Origin: a virus
Virus record (IMG/VR): IMGVR_UViG_3300045955_000166
Coordinates: 1 to 64,000 of that record
DNA: 64,000 nt
Direction: 5' to 3' (one strand)
The first letter of the stretch is position 1; every line of letters starts with the position of its first letter. Made by a program: the position numbers and the translations under genes. The notes under the pieces are model-generated. The model searched no databases. It was not told the DNA's origin and was given only the letters and a program-made list of their open reading frames with translations. This document shows positions 1 to 6,910 of this stretch, piece after piece.

Positions 1-147
1 ACTGTACGATCTGTACAAGTTATTGAAATGCCACTTCCTCTTACTGATCAAGTAGCACTTATTGCTAAAAGTCGTTTAGATTTTAATAGTTTACACGATA
101 TTACTACGCAAAAAGTAAGTGCTTTGGGCATTGCTGTTGTTCCTTAA
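1..147 (+). CDS. C-terminal 48 residues of a structural protein, probably the major capsid protein (partial)
   Basis: Frame 1 is open from the window edge to TAA at 145-147. The visible tail contains PLPLTDQVALIAKSRLDF and ends in GIAVVP. It has no motif diagnostic of a family. Because small virion proteins, head-tail connector and head closure genes follow, the gene is most likely the major capsid protein; that is positional inference only. Its stop codon lies inside the first copy of the recurrent TTAAATWATTTAA palindrome, and a strong hairpin structure follows, as expected behind a highly expressed capsid gene. Confidence 0.55.
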   Translation, partial: TVRSVQVIEMPLPLTDQVALIAKSRLDFNSLHDITTQKVSALGIAVVP

Positions 148-156
148 ATTATTTAA
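144..156. repeat. TTAAATTATTTAA palindrome copy
   Basis: Exact 13-bp palindrome covering the stop codon of the partial capsid-like gene. A degraded half copy (ATTAAATAATTG) follows at about 177. Confidence 0.9.
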
Positions 157-196
157 TAAGATTGGAATATATATTATTAAATAATTGTTGGATATA

Positions 197-261
197 GGGC
201 AGACTCTTAGGCCAAGAGAAATAAGAAAAATCCCTCTCTTTTTCTTATATTCTGCCCTTTT
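197..261 (+). terminator. Three-way-junction RNA structure with terminal T-run
   Basis: Outer stem GGGCAGA (197-203) pairs with TCTGCCC (251-257) and encloses two perfect hairpins: CTCTT 204-208 with AAGAG 214-218, and ATAAGAAAAA 221-230 with TTTTTCTTAT 239-248 (10 bp, 8-nt loop). TTTT follows at 258-261. It sits between the capsid-like gene and the first endonuclease gene. Simple use: intrinsic terminator or 3-prime-end stabiliser. The regular junction could also be a structured regulatory RNA. Confidence 0.75.
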
Positions 262-287
262 ATAAATCTTAGAGAGGAAGGAGAGGT

Positions 288-782
288 ATGATAACAAATA
301 CAACAGATGCAACACAAGAATATCGTGTTTGTAAAACGTGTTTAGAAGAACATCCTTTAATTGAACCATATTATGATACATATGTGAAACGTTTATTAAT
401 ATATCATTTAGAATGTTCTTCTTGTCGTGAAGCTAGACTAATAATTGATAGAGAACGGCGACAAAAATATAAAGAAGAAAATTTTGAAGAATATGTATAT
501 AAAGAATATCAACAATCAGCTAAGAAACGAGATCTTGAGTTTGATTTAACACAAGATGAATTAAATAATTTAATTTTTCAACCATGTTTTTATTGTGGTA
601 ATGTACCTGGATCTGGACCTACAGACAGAGTAGGATTAGATAGGATAGATTCTGATAAAGGATATACAAAAGATAATATTTTACCGTGTTGTGCAACATG
701 TAACTATGCAAAACAACGATTATCTATTGATGAGTTCTTTGAAATGTGTACAAAAATTGTTATACGACATCATTTACTATAA
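288..782 (+). CDS. Free-standing HNH endonuclease
   Basis: 164 residues. CxxC pairs at residues 15-18 and 43-46 precede a C-terminal HNH module: CFYCG at 100-104, GLDRIDSDKGYTKDN at 116-130, then CCATC at 134-138. The last pattern (LDRID...GYT..N..PCC..CN..K) is typical of phage HNH nucleases with a structural zinc. Expected role is DNA cleavage at a target in or near a structural gene, spreading the endonuclease gene by homing. It stands alone between the capsid-like gene and the small virion genes, with a strong ribosome site (AAGGAGAGG) before ATG 288. An internal palindrome copy (561-573) is read as residues ELNNLIF. Confidence 0.88.
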   Translation: MITNTTDATQEYRVCKTCLEEHPLIEPYYDTYVKRLLIYHLECSSCREARLIIDRERRQKYKEENFEEYVYKEYQQSAKKRDLEFDLTQDELNNLIFQPCFYCGNVPGSGPTDRVGLDRIDSDKGYTKDNILPCCATCNYAKQRLSIDEFFEMCTKIVIRHHLL

Positions 783-791
783 GGATTAAGC

Positions 792-1076
792 ATGGCGAAT
801 GTTCTTACTCAATATGATTTAATAAATTCAGGAAATGTATATCCTGCTGGATTGAAGTATAATGTTCTTGCTGGTGCTGCTGCTAATACAAATATTGCTG
901 TTGCAGGAATTGTTCCTACAGATAAAATTATTTTTTGTATTCAAATAGTTGCTACTTCAGCAAATGTTGTAGATTTAACATCAGAAGTTGTTATATTATC
1001 AAATGGAAATATACAGCTTACAACTACTGTATCAACAGGAAATAAATTAATTTTATGTTGGTATGATGTCAATTAA
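792..1076 (+). CDS. Small putative virion protein (capsid decoration-like)
   Basis: 94 residues, no signal peptide or membrane segment. The composition is beta-rich with repeated small residues (LAGAAANTNIAVAGI near residues 26-40), resembling small beta-sandwich proteins encoded beside phage capsid genes. Position just after the presumed capsid gene supports a head decoration or stabilisation role, but no diagnostic motif was recognised. The stop codon lies in a palindrome copy at 1073-1085. Confidence 0.5.
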   Translation: MANVLTQYDLINSGNVYPAGLKYNVLAGAAANTNIAVAGIVPTDKIIFCIQIVATSANVVDLTSEVVILSNGNIQLTTTVSTGNKLILCWYDVN

Positions 1077-1085
1077 ATAATTTAA
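1073..1085. repeat. TTAAATAATTTAA palindrome copy
   Basis: Exact copy overlapping the stop codon of the 792-1076 gene and lying about 15 bp upstream of the next ribosome site. Confidence 0.9.
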
Positions 1086-1113
1086 TACATGTTTTATAAA
1101 AGGAGATTATGAT

Positions 1114-1422
1114 ATGTATGTATCTGTAGCGGCTACTCCACAATATGCAGGTTATCTTCAAGTATATAGAAATGGGTTTCTTGTTGATAATTGTATTGCA
1201 GCATGTAATGTTTGTGGATGGGTAGAATACTTTTGTGTTGATGAAAATGATAGATTAATTTTAACTGAATCAAATGAACTTGTTCTTAAAAAAGATTATG
1301 GTACAGTTAGGTATTATCTTGCAAATAATGCTCCAAAAAATGTCATGGAAAATTTTGTACAAGAAATGAAAAATAACACATGTGAATGTGAGGTACACGA
1401 TGAAAGTAAAATTAGTGTATAA
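1114..1422 (+). CDS. Hypothetical protein in head region
   Basis: 102 residues, not recognised. It has six cysteines, including CNVCGW near residues 32-37 and CECEV near 94-98, and a run of alternating hydrophobic residues suggesting beta strands. AAAGGAGA stands before ATG 1114. It overlaps the following gene by about 23 bp, so the two are probably translationally coupled. Located among head-tail genes; a minor virion protein is likely by position only. Confidence 0.6.
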   Translation: MYVSVAATPQYAGYLQVYRNGFLVDNCIAACNVCGWVEYFCVDENDRLILTESNELVLKKDYGTVRYYLANNAPKNVMENFVQEMKNNTCECEVHDESKISV

Positions 1423-1624
1423 ATCATTTAATACGGCTGATGGAACATATTATGAAGGAGATATTATTGATAGTCCAGAAGCAAAAAATTGGTTAGATCT
1501 TTTTCCAACATGGTTTGAGAAAGTAGAAGATAAAGTAGAAGATAAAGTAAAAGAAATAGTTGTAGAAGAATTAGTAGAAGAAGTACCATCAACAAAAAAA
1601 ATTCCGAAAACAAAAAAAGAATAA
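1400..1624 (+). CDS. Small acidic/lysine-rich protein of the head-tail region
   Basis: 74 residues from ATG 1400, chosen because GAGG stands 7 bp upstream; an in-frame GTG at 1382 has no ribosome site. The N-terminal half (strand-rich, YYEGDIIDSPEAKNWLDLFP) resembles the small folded domain often encoded between capsid and connector genes. It is followed by an imperfect KVEDKVEDKVKE repeat and a lysine-rich, probably disordered end. Function unknown. Confidence 0.6.
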   Translation: MKVKLVYKSFNTADGTYYEGDIIDSPEAKNWLDLFPTWFEKVEDKVEDKVKEIVVEELVEEVPSTKKIPKTKKE

Positions 1625-1646
1625 TTTATCAGAAAGGGTATTAAGT

Positions 1647-1967
1647 ATGGCGAGTGTTGTAACAATGACTACTGAAGAAAAAGTTCTTTGTACTGTTGAA
1701 CCTGTTACTGAGGGAGGTTCTCCTGCACCTATAGATGGTGTATGTACTTGGCAAGTTGTTTCAGGAACATGTACAGTAGAACCAGTTGATGCTACAAGTG
1801 CTTATATTGTTTCTGGTGCTGCACCTGGAGCAAGTGTTGTAGAAGTGTCTGCTGATGCTGATTTAGACACGGGAGTTATGACTGTCACAAGTGTAATTAA
1901 TGTGACTGTGAATAATCCTAGTGCTTCTTCTCTTACTATTGTGATGGATGAACCAATATTAAAGTGA
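1647..1967 (+). CDS. Ig-like domain virion protein
   Basis: 106 residues. CTWQVVSGTCTVEP and GAAPGASVVEVSADAD are typical of bacterial Ig-like (Big) beta-sandwich domains found as decorations on phage virions, where they are thought to help attachment to surfaces. AGAAAGG precedes the ATG. The C-terminal segment IVMDEPILK is echoed in the same frame just beyond the TGA stop (see 1968-2015). Confidence 0.6.
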   Translation: MASVVTMTTEEKVLCTVEPVTEGGSPAPIDGVCTWQVVSGTCTVEPVDATSAYIVSGAAPGASVVEVSADADLDTGVMTVTSVINVTVNNPSASSLTIVMDEPILK

Positions 1968-2015
1968 ATGGCAACTTCTTTGAAGGTCATTATGGATGAT
2001 CCAGTATTAAAATAA
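1968..2015 (+). other. In-frame near-copy of the preceding gene's C-terminus beyond its TGA
   Basis: Directly after TGA 1965-1967 the same frame continues ATG...TAA, encoding MATSLKVIMDDPVLK. This matches the end of the preceding protein (SSLTIVMDEPILK) in spacing and most residues. It looks like a small tandem duplication separated by a stop. Either TGA is sometimes read through, or this is a degenerating duplicate. TGA ends many other genes here, so it is not reassigned. Confidence 0.5.
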
Positions 2016-2034
2016 TTAATCAAGGATACTTTTA

Positions 2035-2730
2035 ATGGGTAGTCAAGCATTTCATGCACATGGTTCAACACTTGAGATATATGATGGAGTGAACTTTATA
2101 CCAATAATTGAATTATCTGTTATTGGAATGAATTTTACTGCTGATGAAATAAATACAACAAGTCATATGTCGTTGAATGCATGGCGTGAATATGTACGTG
2201 GTTTAAAAAGTGCTGAAGTTCTTTTAGAAGGAAATTTAATTATTGGAAGTAACGCACATGGATTTAATGAAACTTATGGACTAGGGTATTTATTTGACAC
2301 TGGTACACTTTCTGTACTTCGTATACGATTTAAAGATGGAGATCCTTTAACTTTTCAGGCTATATTACCTGAATATACATGGATGAATGATGTTGAAGAT
2401 GCTATACGTTTTTCAGGAAAATTTCGTGTTTCAGGTATTGTCACAGAAGCTGAATTATATGTTCTTTTATGGGCAGAAGAATTTGATTTTGAACTTTTTG
2501 AATCTGGTGCATATGTTTCTGCGTGGTTTGAACCATGGGATTATGATCAAGGAAAAACTTGGGTTTCACAATATATTGATACTTGGGAATATATTTTTCC
2601 AACAGAAACACTTGAATATATTGATACATGGAATTATGTTTCTTTAACAGCACAAAGCAGATATATAGAAGAATGGGAACCAACTACTTTGACTGCAACA
2701 AGCCAATATATAGAAACGTGGGAATCATAA
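2035..2730 (+). CDS. Tail tube-like protein paralogue with C-terminal 15-residue repeats
   Basis: 231 residues. Residues about 1-135 are clearly homologous to the major tail protein at 5971-6414: HAHGSTLEIYDG, TADEINTTSHMSLNAWREYV and GLKSAEVLLEGN match HAWG, TADELDVTSHDSLDAWREF and GLKSMELTLEGN. The extra tail from about residue 145 is rich in Trp, Tyr and acidic residues and holds four repeats with exact 15-residue spacing: Y180IDTW, Y195IDTW, Y210IEEW, Y225IETW. It could be a minor tail tube or tube-capping protein, or a tube fold redeployed on the head. The stop abuts the next start. Confidence 0.75.
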   Translation: MGSQAFHAHGSTLEIYDGVNFIPIIELSVIGMNFTADEINTTSHMSLNAWREYVRGLKSAEVLLEGNLIIGSNAHGFNETYGLGYLFDTGTLSVLRIRFKDGDPLTFQAILPEYTWMNDVEDAIRFSGKFRVSGIVTEAELYVLLWAEEFDFELFESGAYVSAWFEPWDYDQGKTWVSQYIDTWEYIFPTETLEYIDTWNYVSLTAQSRYIEEWEPTTLTATSQYIETWES

Positions 2731-3387
2731 ATGGTATTTACTCAAGATTGGATAACAAATATAGGGGATGGGTATTGTGCTACGGGCATTTATGATGAAA
2801 CTATTAGAGGAACAGGTTCTTGTGTTATAAAAACTTATGCCGAAAATAAAGTTCATACTGCAATACCAACATCTCCTTTATCTCATGGGTTAGTATCAGC
2901 ACGATATAGATTTTTAGTTAATATAAAAGCTGGTACGGGTACAGGTTCTGCTACATATTTACGTGCTGGTTTATGTTTTATGTGTTCTGCTCAAAATATG
3001 TTAACAGGATTACATAATTTTTACTATACAGGTGTACGATTAAATCCTGATACTGGTGGATCACATTTTTTTTATTTACGTAAGGTAATTGGTGGAACAT
3101 TATATGATACAGGGACGTTATTAACATCAGCAGTAGTAGGTGGTCAAACAGGATTTAATAAAACATATGCTATGGAAGTATTTTGGGCAGTGAAGGGATC
3201 TGCTGTAGATATAGTAATTAAAAAAGGCTTACAACAAGATTTTAGTGATTTAGCGACAATTATATCACTTTCTGATACAAGTGGACATATTGTATCAACA
3301 AATGAAATGTTTTTTGTTCGTAGTGAAACTGGTGTAACATCAGCAACTGCTCTTTTTGATCATTTAGAAGTATCTCAATCACTTTAG
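2731..3387 (+). CDS. Virion beta-sandwich protein, family member 1 of 4
   Basis: 218 residues. Weakly but recognisably related to the proteins at 12514, 13166 and 14993: an N-terminal F..W.TNIG start, a central G..SARYRF segment with aromatic residues, an IKKGLQQDFSDLA segment and an FDHLEVSQSL end. The pattern resembles lectin/concanavalin-like jelly rolls used for glycan binding, but that fold assignment is inference. Start ATG 2731 follows the previous stop with no gap, so translation is probably coupled. Confidence 0.55.
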   Translation: MVFTQDWITNIGDGYCATGIYDETIRGTGSCVIKTYAENKVHTAIPTSPLSHGLVSARYRFLVNIKAGTGTGSATYLRAGLCFMCSAQNMLTGLHNFYYTGVRLNPDTGGSHFFYLRKVIGGTLYDTGTLLTSAVVGGQTGFNKTYAMEVFWAVKGSAVDIVIKKGLQQDFSDLATIISLSDTSGHIVSTNEMFFVRSETGVTSATALFDHLEVSQSL

Positions 3388-3402
3388 GTATAGGAAAATA
3401 AT

Positions 3403-4029
3403 ATGTTACATCCATGGGCATTGACAACTGTAGCTGCTGTAGAAGAAGCATTTGATTTAACACCAGGAACATTAACACCACAAATAGAAGCATCTATTAA
3501 TGCAGCTTCAGCACGATTAGAGGCTTTAACGGCCAGAAAATTAAAAAGTAGATTATATACAAATGAAAGATATGATGGAGTAAAACATCAATTTTTAACA
3601 TTGAATAATTATCCTGTAACAGATGTTGATACACTTACTATTTATGATGATGTTGAAACATTAGTAGAAGAAATTGTTGTTACAGATTTTAGTGAATTAA
3701 AGATTCTTCCTCCTGGTTTTTTGTATTTGCCACAATCAGTATTTATTGGTGGAGTAAGAAATGTAGCTGTGACGTATACAGGTGGATATCTTGAAGGTGT
3801 ACATGATGCTGAACTTATAGATCTTGAACAAGCATGTCTTGATATGATTTCATTAATGGGAGTACCAGGAGAAGGTGTTAGTAGATCAAATCCTGGTGTA
3901 AGACGTGAGGCATTAGGAAATTATAGTATCTCATATTTTGATTTAACAGGAAGTAGTAGTAGTGTAGGTGGGAAAAGTTGGCCTATTAGTATTGCATATG
4001 TTATATCTAGCTATGGTAAATTTGCCTAG
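3403..4029 (+). CDS. Head-tail connector protein (gp6-like)
   Basis: 208 residues. The N-terminal half has the alpha-helical pattern of phage gp6-like connectors (LTPQIEASINAASARLEALT), then YPVTDVDTLTIYDD and a C-terminal helix DLEQACLDMISLMG. Such proteins form a ring under the portal and link the filled head to the neck. The two following genes encode head closure and neck proteins in the usual order, supporting the call. Length is typical or slightly long for the family. Confidence 0.72.
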   Translation: MLHPWALTTVAAVEEAFDLTPGTLTPQIEASINAASARLEALTARKLKSRLYTNERYDGVKHQFLTLNNYPVTDVDTLTIYDDVETLVEEIVVTDFSELKILPPGFLYLPQSVFIGGVRNVAVTYTGGYLEGVHDAELIDLEQACLDMISLMGVPGEGVSRSNPGVRREALGNYSISYFDLTGSSSSVGGKSWPISIAYVISSYGKFA

Positions 4030-4032
4030 TAA

Positions 4033-4045
4033 TTAAATTATTTAA
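4033..4045. repeat. TTAAATTATTTAA palindrome copy
   Basis: Exact copy in the 29-bp gap between connector and head-closure genes. Confidence 0.9.
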
Positions 4046-4058
4046 TAAGGATACATAC

Positions 4059-4391
4059 ATGAGTTGGGTATCAAGTACGTTATTTACACATGATATAACA
4101 GTGGAACCCTATTCTGGTACTGATGAATATGGTAATGACACTTTTGGTCCACCTGTAGTATATAAAGGTCGGCAAGAAGAACGTAATGAAGAAAATCCAG
4201 AAGATGATAGAGATGTTTTGTTACAAAGAGCAACTGTGTATTTTTATGGGAATCCTCCAGTAAAATTGAATGATAGAATTACACTTCTTGATGGTCCTCA
4301 ATTTCCTATAATACAATTATTTAGGCAAAGGGGTCCAGGGAGTACAGTAGAATATATCTCTTGTATTGTAGGTAGACGTGCTGGAGAATAA
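4059..4391 (+). CDS. Head closure protein (head-tail joining family)
   Basis: 110 residues. HDITVEPYSGTDEYGNDTFGPPVVYKGR followed by a short beta barrel pattern and DRITLLDG is characteristic of the phage head-tail joining/head closure (SPP1 gp16-like) family. These proteins seal the connector and give the docking surface for the tail. Gene order (connector, closure, neck, terminator) agrees. ATG 4059 follows AAGGATACATAC. Confidence 0.75.
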   Translation: MSWVSSTLFTHDITVEPYSGTDEYGNDTFGPPVVYKGRQEERNEENPEDDRDVLLQRATVYFYGNPPVKLNDRITLLDGPQFPIIQLFRQRGPGSTVEYISCIVGRRAGE

Positions 4392-4403
4392 TAACTAAGG
4401 GAG

Positions 4404-4416
4404 TTAAATAATTTAA
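4404..4416. repeat. TTAAATAATTTAA palindrome copy overlapping a start codon
   Basis: Exact copy whose last A is the first base of the ATG of the next gene. The AAGGGAG ribosome site lies immediately upstream, so the palindrome occupies the whole spacer between ribosome site and start. Confidence 0.9.
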
Positions 4417-4847
4417 TGCCACGCACAAGTAGTTTTAGTATGAAAATGACTGGATTTATTCCTTTAGAAAAAAGTATGAAAAAAATACAGAATCAAGCTC
4501 CGGTAATTATGCATGAAGTATTAGTAAAAAAAGCAAAACTTGTATTTCGTAATGCAAAAGTTCTTGTGCCGATACGATATGGAGATTTAAAAAGAAGTGG
4601 TAGAATTGACATTTTCACAAATCCTAATGCAACAACTCAAATTGTTGAAGTGAGTTTTGGAAAAAACCCATTCGTACCTTACGCTTTAGTAGTTCATGAT
4701 AGGGTTATAGATGGAAGAACTGGAAAAATAATTCGACATAAAGGACAAACACAAGCGCATTATTTAAGTGACCCCTTCGATGCGGAAATTGAGAATGTTG
4801 CAAGAGACTTATACGCTGAAGTAATGAAGCTACTATCTAAAATATAA
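4416..4847 (+). CDS. Neck/tail completion protein (HK97 gp10-like)
   Basis: 143 residues. A helical N-terminal part (ending KKAKLVFRNAKVLVPI) followed by GDLKRSGRI, a strand segment, then Y.LVVHDR and a C-terminal helix match the HK97 gp10/minor capsid family located between head closure and tail terminator genes. It is thought to help join the finished head and tail. Ends 9 bp before an inserted endonuclease gene. Confidence 0.7.
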   Translation: MPRTSSFSMKMTGFIPLEKSMKKIQNQAPVIMHEVLVKKAKLVFRNAKVLVPIRYGDLKRSGRIDIFTNPNATTQIVEVSFGKNPFVPYALVVHDRVIDGRTGKIIRHKGQTQAHYLSDPFDAEIENVARDLYAEVMKLLSKI

Positions 4848-4856
4848 GAGGAATAT

Positions 4857-5366
4857 ATGGGAAAACGTTTAGATTTAGTGGGACAAACATTTAATTATTT
4901 AACTGTTTTAGAATTTAGTCATATGAATAATTATAATCAGTCTCATTGGACTTGTAAATGCTCTTGTGGAAATATTTGTGAAATAATGGGTGCTAAATTA
5001 AAAAATGGGCATACAAAAAGCTGTGGTTGTTATGGTAAAGAATTATTGAAAAATCGTATAAAAGAAAAAAATCCTAGATGGAAAGGTGGAAAATCTAAAA
5101 CAAAAAATGGATATGTAAGAATACGAAATGTTATTACTAAAAAAGATGAACTTGAACATATTAAAGTAATGGAAGAATATTTAGATAGAAAATTAGTAGA
5201 TAAAGAAAATGTTCATCATAAAAATGGTATTAGAGATGATAATAGGATTGAAAATTTAGAATTATGGACATCTTCACAGCCATCAGGACAAAGAGTAATA
5301 GACTTAATTAATTGGGCAAAAGAAATATTACGGCAATATTCTTTTGAAGAATTGAGGTTAAAATGA
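4857..5366 (+). CDS. HNH homing-type endonuclease (HNH_3)
   Basis: 169 residues. The N-terminal zinc module has CKCSCGN and SCGCYG. Next is a NPRWKGGKS basic linker, and the catalytic region is VHHKNGIRDDNRIENLELW, the classic HNH_3 pattern. A C-terminal helix may bind DNA. It splits two neck genes that normally adjoin and overlaps the next gene by 4 bp, so it has integrated without breaking the operon. It likely cleaves DNA in allelic phages to copy itself. Confidence 0.9.
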   Translation: MGKRLDLVGQTFNYLTVLEFSHMNNYNQSHWTCKCSCGNICEIMGAKLKNGHTKSCGCYGKELLKNRIKEKNPRWKGGKSKTKNGYVRIRNVITKKDELEHIKVMEEYLDRKLVDKENVHHKNGIRDDNRIENLELWTSSQPSGQRVIDLINWAKEILRQYSFEELRLK

Positions 5367-5758
5367 GTGTACTCGATGATCTTGGGTTATATCTTCAGGA
5401 AAACGGATTTGGACAGCTTGGGTCTACAATATTTTTAGGCGTACTTCCGAGCGAGCCTGTTAGCTATTTGGCATTAACTGAGGAATACGGATATGATGTG
5501 TATTACACACTTGAGGAAGTCCAGATGCGGTATGAGGAGCCAAGATTAATTGTGTGGTCAAAAAATCCTAGATATGAGGTAGCACGTAGTATTGCTCAAG
5601 ATGTATACAAATTATTTGGTGCGATACATAATCAGACAATTAATGGAATAAGATATTTAAGTTGTAAGCCTGAGCACCCACCCTACTTCAACGAAATAGA
5701 CCCGCAAAGGAATGTTTTTATTATTTTTTATATGGAAGTGTGTAAAGATGTTGAATGA
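5363..5758 (+). CDS. Tail terminator/minor capsid-type protein
   Basis: 131 residues. The pattern PSEPVSYLALTEEYG ... YEEPRLIVWSKNPRYEVARSIAQDVYKLF ... FNEIDPQRNVFIIFYMEV matches the phage minor capsid family that works as tail terminator: an alpha/beta fold with a central helix carrying the YEVAR element. It would cap the tail tube and join it to the neck. The gene overlaps its neighbours at both ends (ATGA with the endonuclease, 11 bp with the next small gene). Confidence 0.65.
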   Translation: MSVLDDLGLYLQENGFGQLGSTIFLGVLPSEPVSYLALTEEYGYDVYYTLEEVQMRYEEPRLIVWSKNPRYEVARSIAQDVYKLFGAIHNQTINGIRYLSCKPEHPPYFNEIDPQRNVFIIFYMEVCKDVE

Positions 5759-5906
5759 AATGCGGTATAAAAGTCCATTAATTCAATCAATCTATGAGAT
5801 AGCTACTGATTTACATAATGACAAAGGTATAAGTGATGCTACGTATGAAGAAATACGACAATTGTGTATTGACTCAATAGATACAGAATCTGATGAACAA
5901 GAATAA
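5748..5906 (+). CDS. Small protein resembling the N-terminal segment of HigA-type regulators
   Basis: 52 residues from ATG 5748, which overlaps the end of the tail terminator gene; longer in-frame starts would lie deep inside that gene. The segment LIQSIYEIATDLHNDKGISD followed by an acidic helix and C-I-D resembles the leader helices of small XRE/HigA antitoxins (AIHE.A.DLYxAGxI...T...E...LC), but the DNA-binding part is absent. It could be a fragment or an unrelated small helical protein. No toxin gene is adjacent. Confidence 0.5.
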   Translation: MLNEMRYKSPLIQSIYEIATDLHNDKGISDATYEEIRQLCIDSIDTESDEQE

Positions 5907-5912
5907 TTGGTA

Positions 5913-5932
5913 AAAGAGAAATAACTCTCTTT
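5913..5932 (+). terminator. Hairpin upstream of the major tail gene
   Basis: AAAGAGA 5913-5919 pairs with TCTCTTT 5926-5932 around a 6-nt loop. It is AU-rich and weak, followed by AATGTTTAT and then a palindrome copy. Possible terminator or 5-prime boundary for the tail tube message. Confidence 0.4.
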
Positions 5933-5940
5933 AATGTTTA

Positions 5941-5953
5941 TTAAATTATTTAA
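5941..5953. repeat. TTAAATTATTTAA palindrome copy
   Basis: Exact copy 18 bp before the start codon of the major tail protein gene, just ahead of its GAAAGGATC ribosome site. Confidence 0.9.
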
Positions 5954-5970
5954 TTGAAAGGATCAAAAGT

Positions 5971-6414
5971 ATGGCAAGTGCAGGTTTACACGCATGGGGT
6001 ACAATATTGAAAGTTGGAGATGGTCAAGTAGGAACAGAAGCGTTTACGGCGGTTGCAGAAATTAGTTCTATTACATCATCTTTAACAGCAGATGAATTAG
6101 ATGTAACAAGTCATGATAGTCTTGATGCATGGCGTGAATTTGTTCGTGGTTTGAAAAGTATGGAACTTACGCTAGAAGGAAACTATATACCAGCAGCACC
6201 AACACAAGATACAACAATAAATACAGGTATGTTATGGCTTTTTGATGAAGGCACACAACGAAATTATCAATTAGTTTTCCCTGACACAGGTACTACAACA
6301 TTTACTTTTAAAGCTATTACTGTGGAAGTGACACATACTGCTGATGTGGAAGATAAATTATCTTTTACTTCACGATTACGGGTAACAGGTGAACCAACAT
6401 TTGGTACTCCATAA
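5971..6414 (+). CDS. Major tail (tube) protein
   Basis: 147 residues. Shows the tail tube pattern of siphoviruses: HAWGTILKVGDG start, EISSITSSLTADELDVTSHDS followed by DAWREFVRGLKSMELTLEGN, and a C-terminal strand region DVEDKLSFTSRLRVTGEP. Stacked hexameric rings would form the tail tube. It is flanked by hairpins on both sides, and the tail assembly chaperone genes follow, which is the standard location. A paralogue with an extended C-terminus lies at 2035-2730. Confidence 0.85.
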   Translation: MASAGLHAWGTILKVGDGQVGTEAFTAVAEISSITSSLTADELDVTSHDSLDAWREFVRGLKSMELTLEGNYIPAAPTQDTTINTGMLWLFDEGTQRNYQLVFPDTGTTTFTFKAITVEVTHTADVEDKLSFTSRLRVTGEPTFGTP

Positions 6415-6439
6415 TTATATTTTTATGGAATAAAATTGT

Positions 6440-6483
6440 ATCTCCTTATGTTTTATAAAGAGAAAGATTAGACATAAGGAGAT
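6440..6483 (+). terminator. Perfect 12-bp hairpin after the tail tube gene
   Basis: ATCTCCTTATGT 6440-6451 pairs with ACATAAGGAGAT 6472-6483 (20-nt loop), followed by a short TTCTATATAT tract. Probably attenuates transcription so that tube protein is made in excess of the downstream chaperone and tape measure. The 3-prime arm contains a buried AAGGAGAT with no start codon behind it. Confidence 0.65.
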
Positions 6484-6523
6484 TTCTATATATATTTGAG
6501 AATTAATTTTTAAAGGAGATAAT

Positions 6524-6910
6524 ATGCCAGTTGTACAAACTATACCATTTATGTTAGAAAAAGAACGTCATTTACTTTATAATTGGAATGCTTTTATGAA
6601 AGCAGAATTAGAACTTACCAAAATAAAAGGAACACCCACCACAGCACTAGAAGTTTTTAAAAACATGGCTATGTTTGTTGATAATGAAACTGTAGATTTC
6701 ACGCAAATTTCTCTTACAGATTTACTTATTTTAGTATGGTCAGGTCTTATTCATGAAGATCCAAAATTAACATTAGATAGAGTTGGGGATAATTTGCTTT
6801 TTGCAGATCTTTCAAGGGTCATTATGGCTGTTAGTGAAGCTATTGCTGCATCTATTCCAAAAGATGATGAGGTAGAAACCGTCCCTTTAGAAGTAGTGAA
6901 GGAGAGCTAA
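6524..6910 (+). CDS. Tail assembly chaperone, lambda G-like
   Basis: 128 residues. Begins MPVVQTIPFMLEKERHLLYN, the style of G-type chaperones (RHLLYNWNAFMKAELEL), and ends in an acidic tail. It lies between tail tube and tape measure, where lambda G lies. Near its end, codons GTC CCT TTA contain the slippery heptamer C CCT TTA (6883-6889), placing the downstream T-like frame in the -1 phase, exactly as in lambda G/GT. The proteins would hold the tape measure during tail assembly and are not part of the mature tail. Confidence 0.85.
   Translation: MPVVQTIPFMLEKERHLLYNWNAFMKAELELTKIKGTPTTALEVFKNMAMFVDNETVDFTQISLTDLLILVWSGLIHEDPKLTLDRVGDNLLFADLSRVIMAVSEAIAASIPKDDEVETVPLEVVKES

Noticed and set aside
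1965-1967. TGA reassigned as sense codon
   Set aside because: Many confidently identified genes (for example NrdJ, the recombinase and the SSB-like gene) end with TGA at the expected length.
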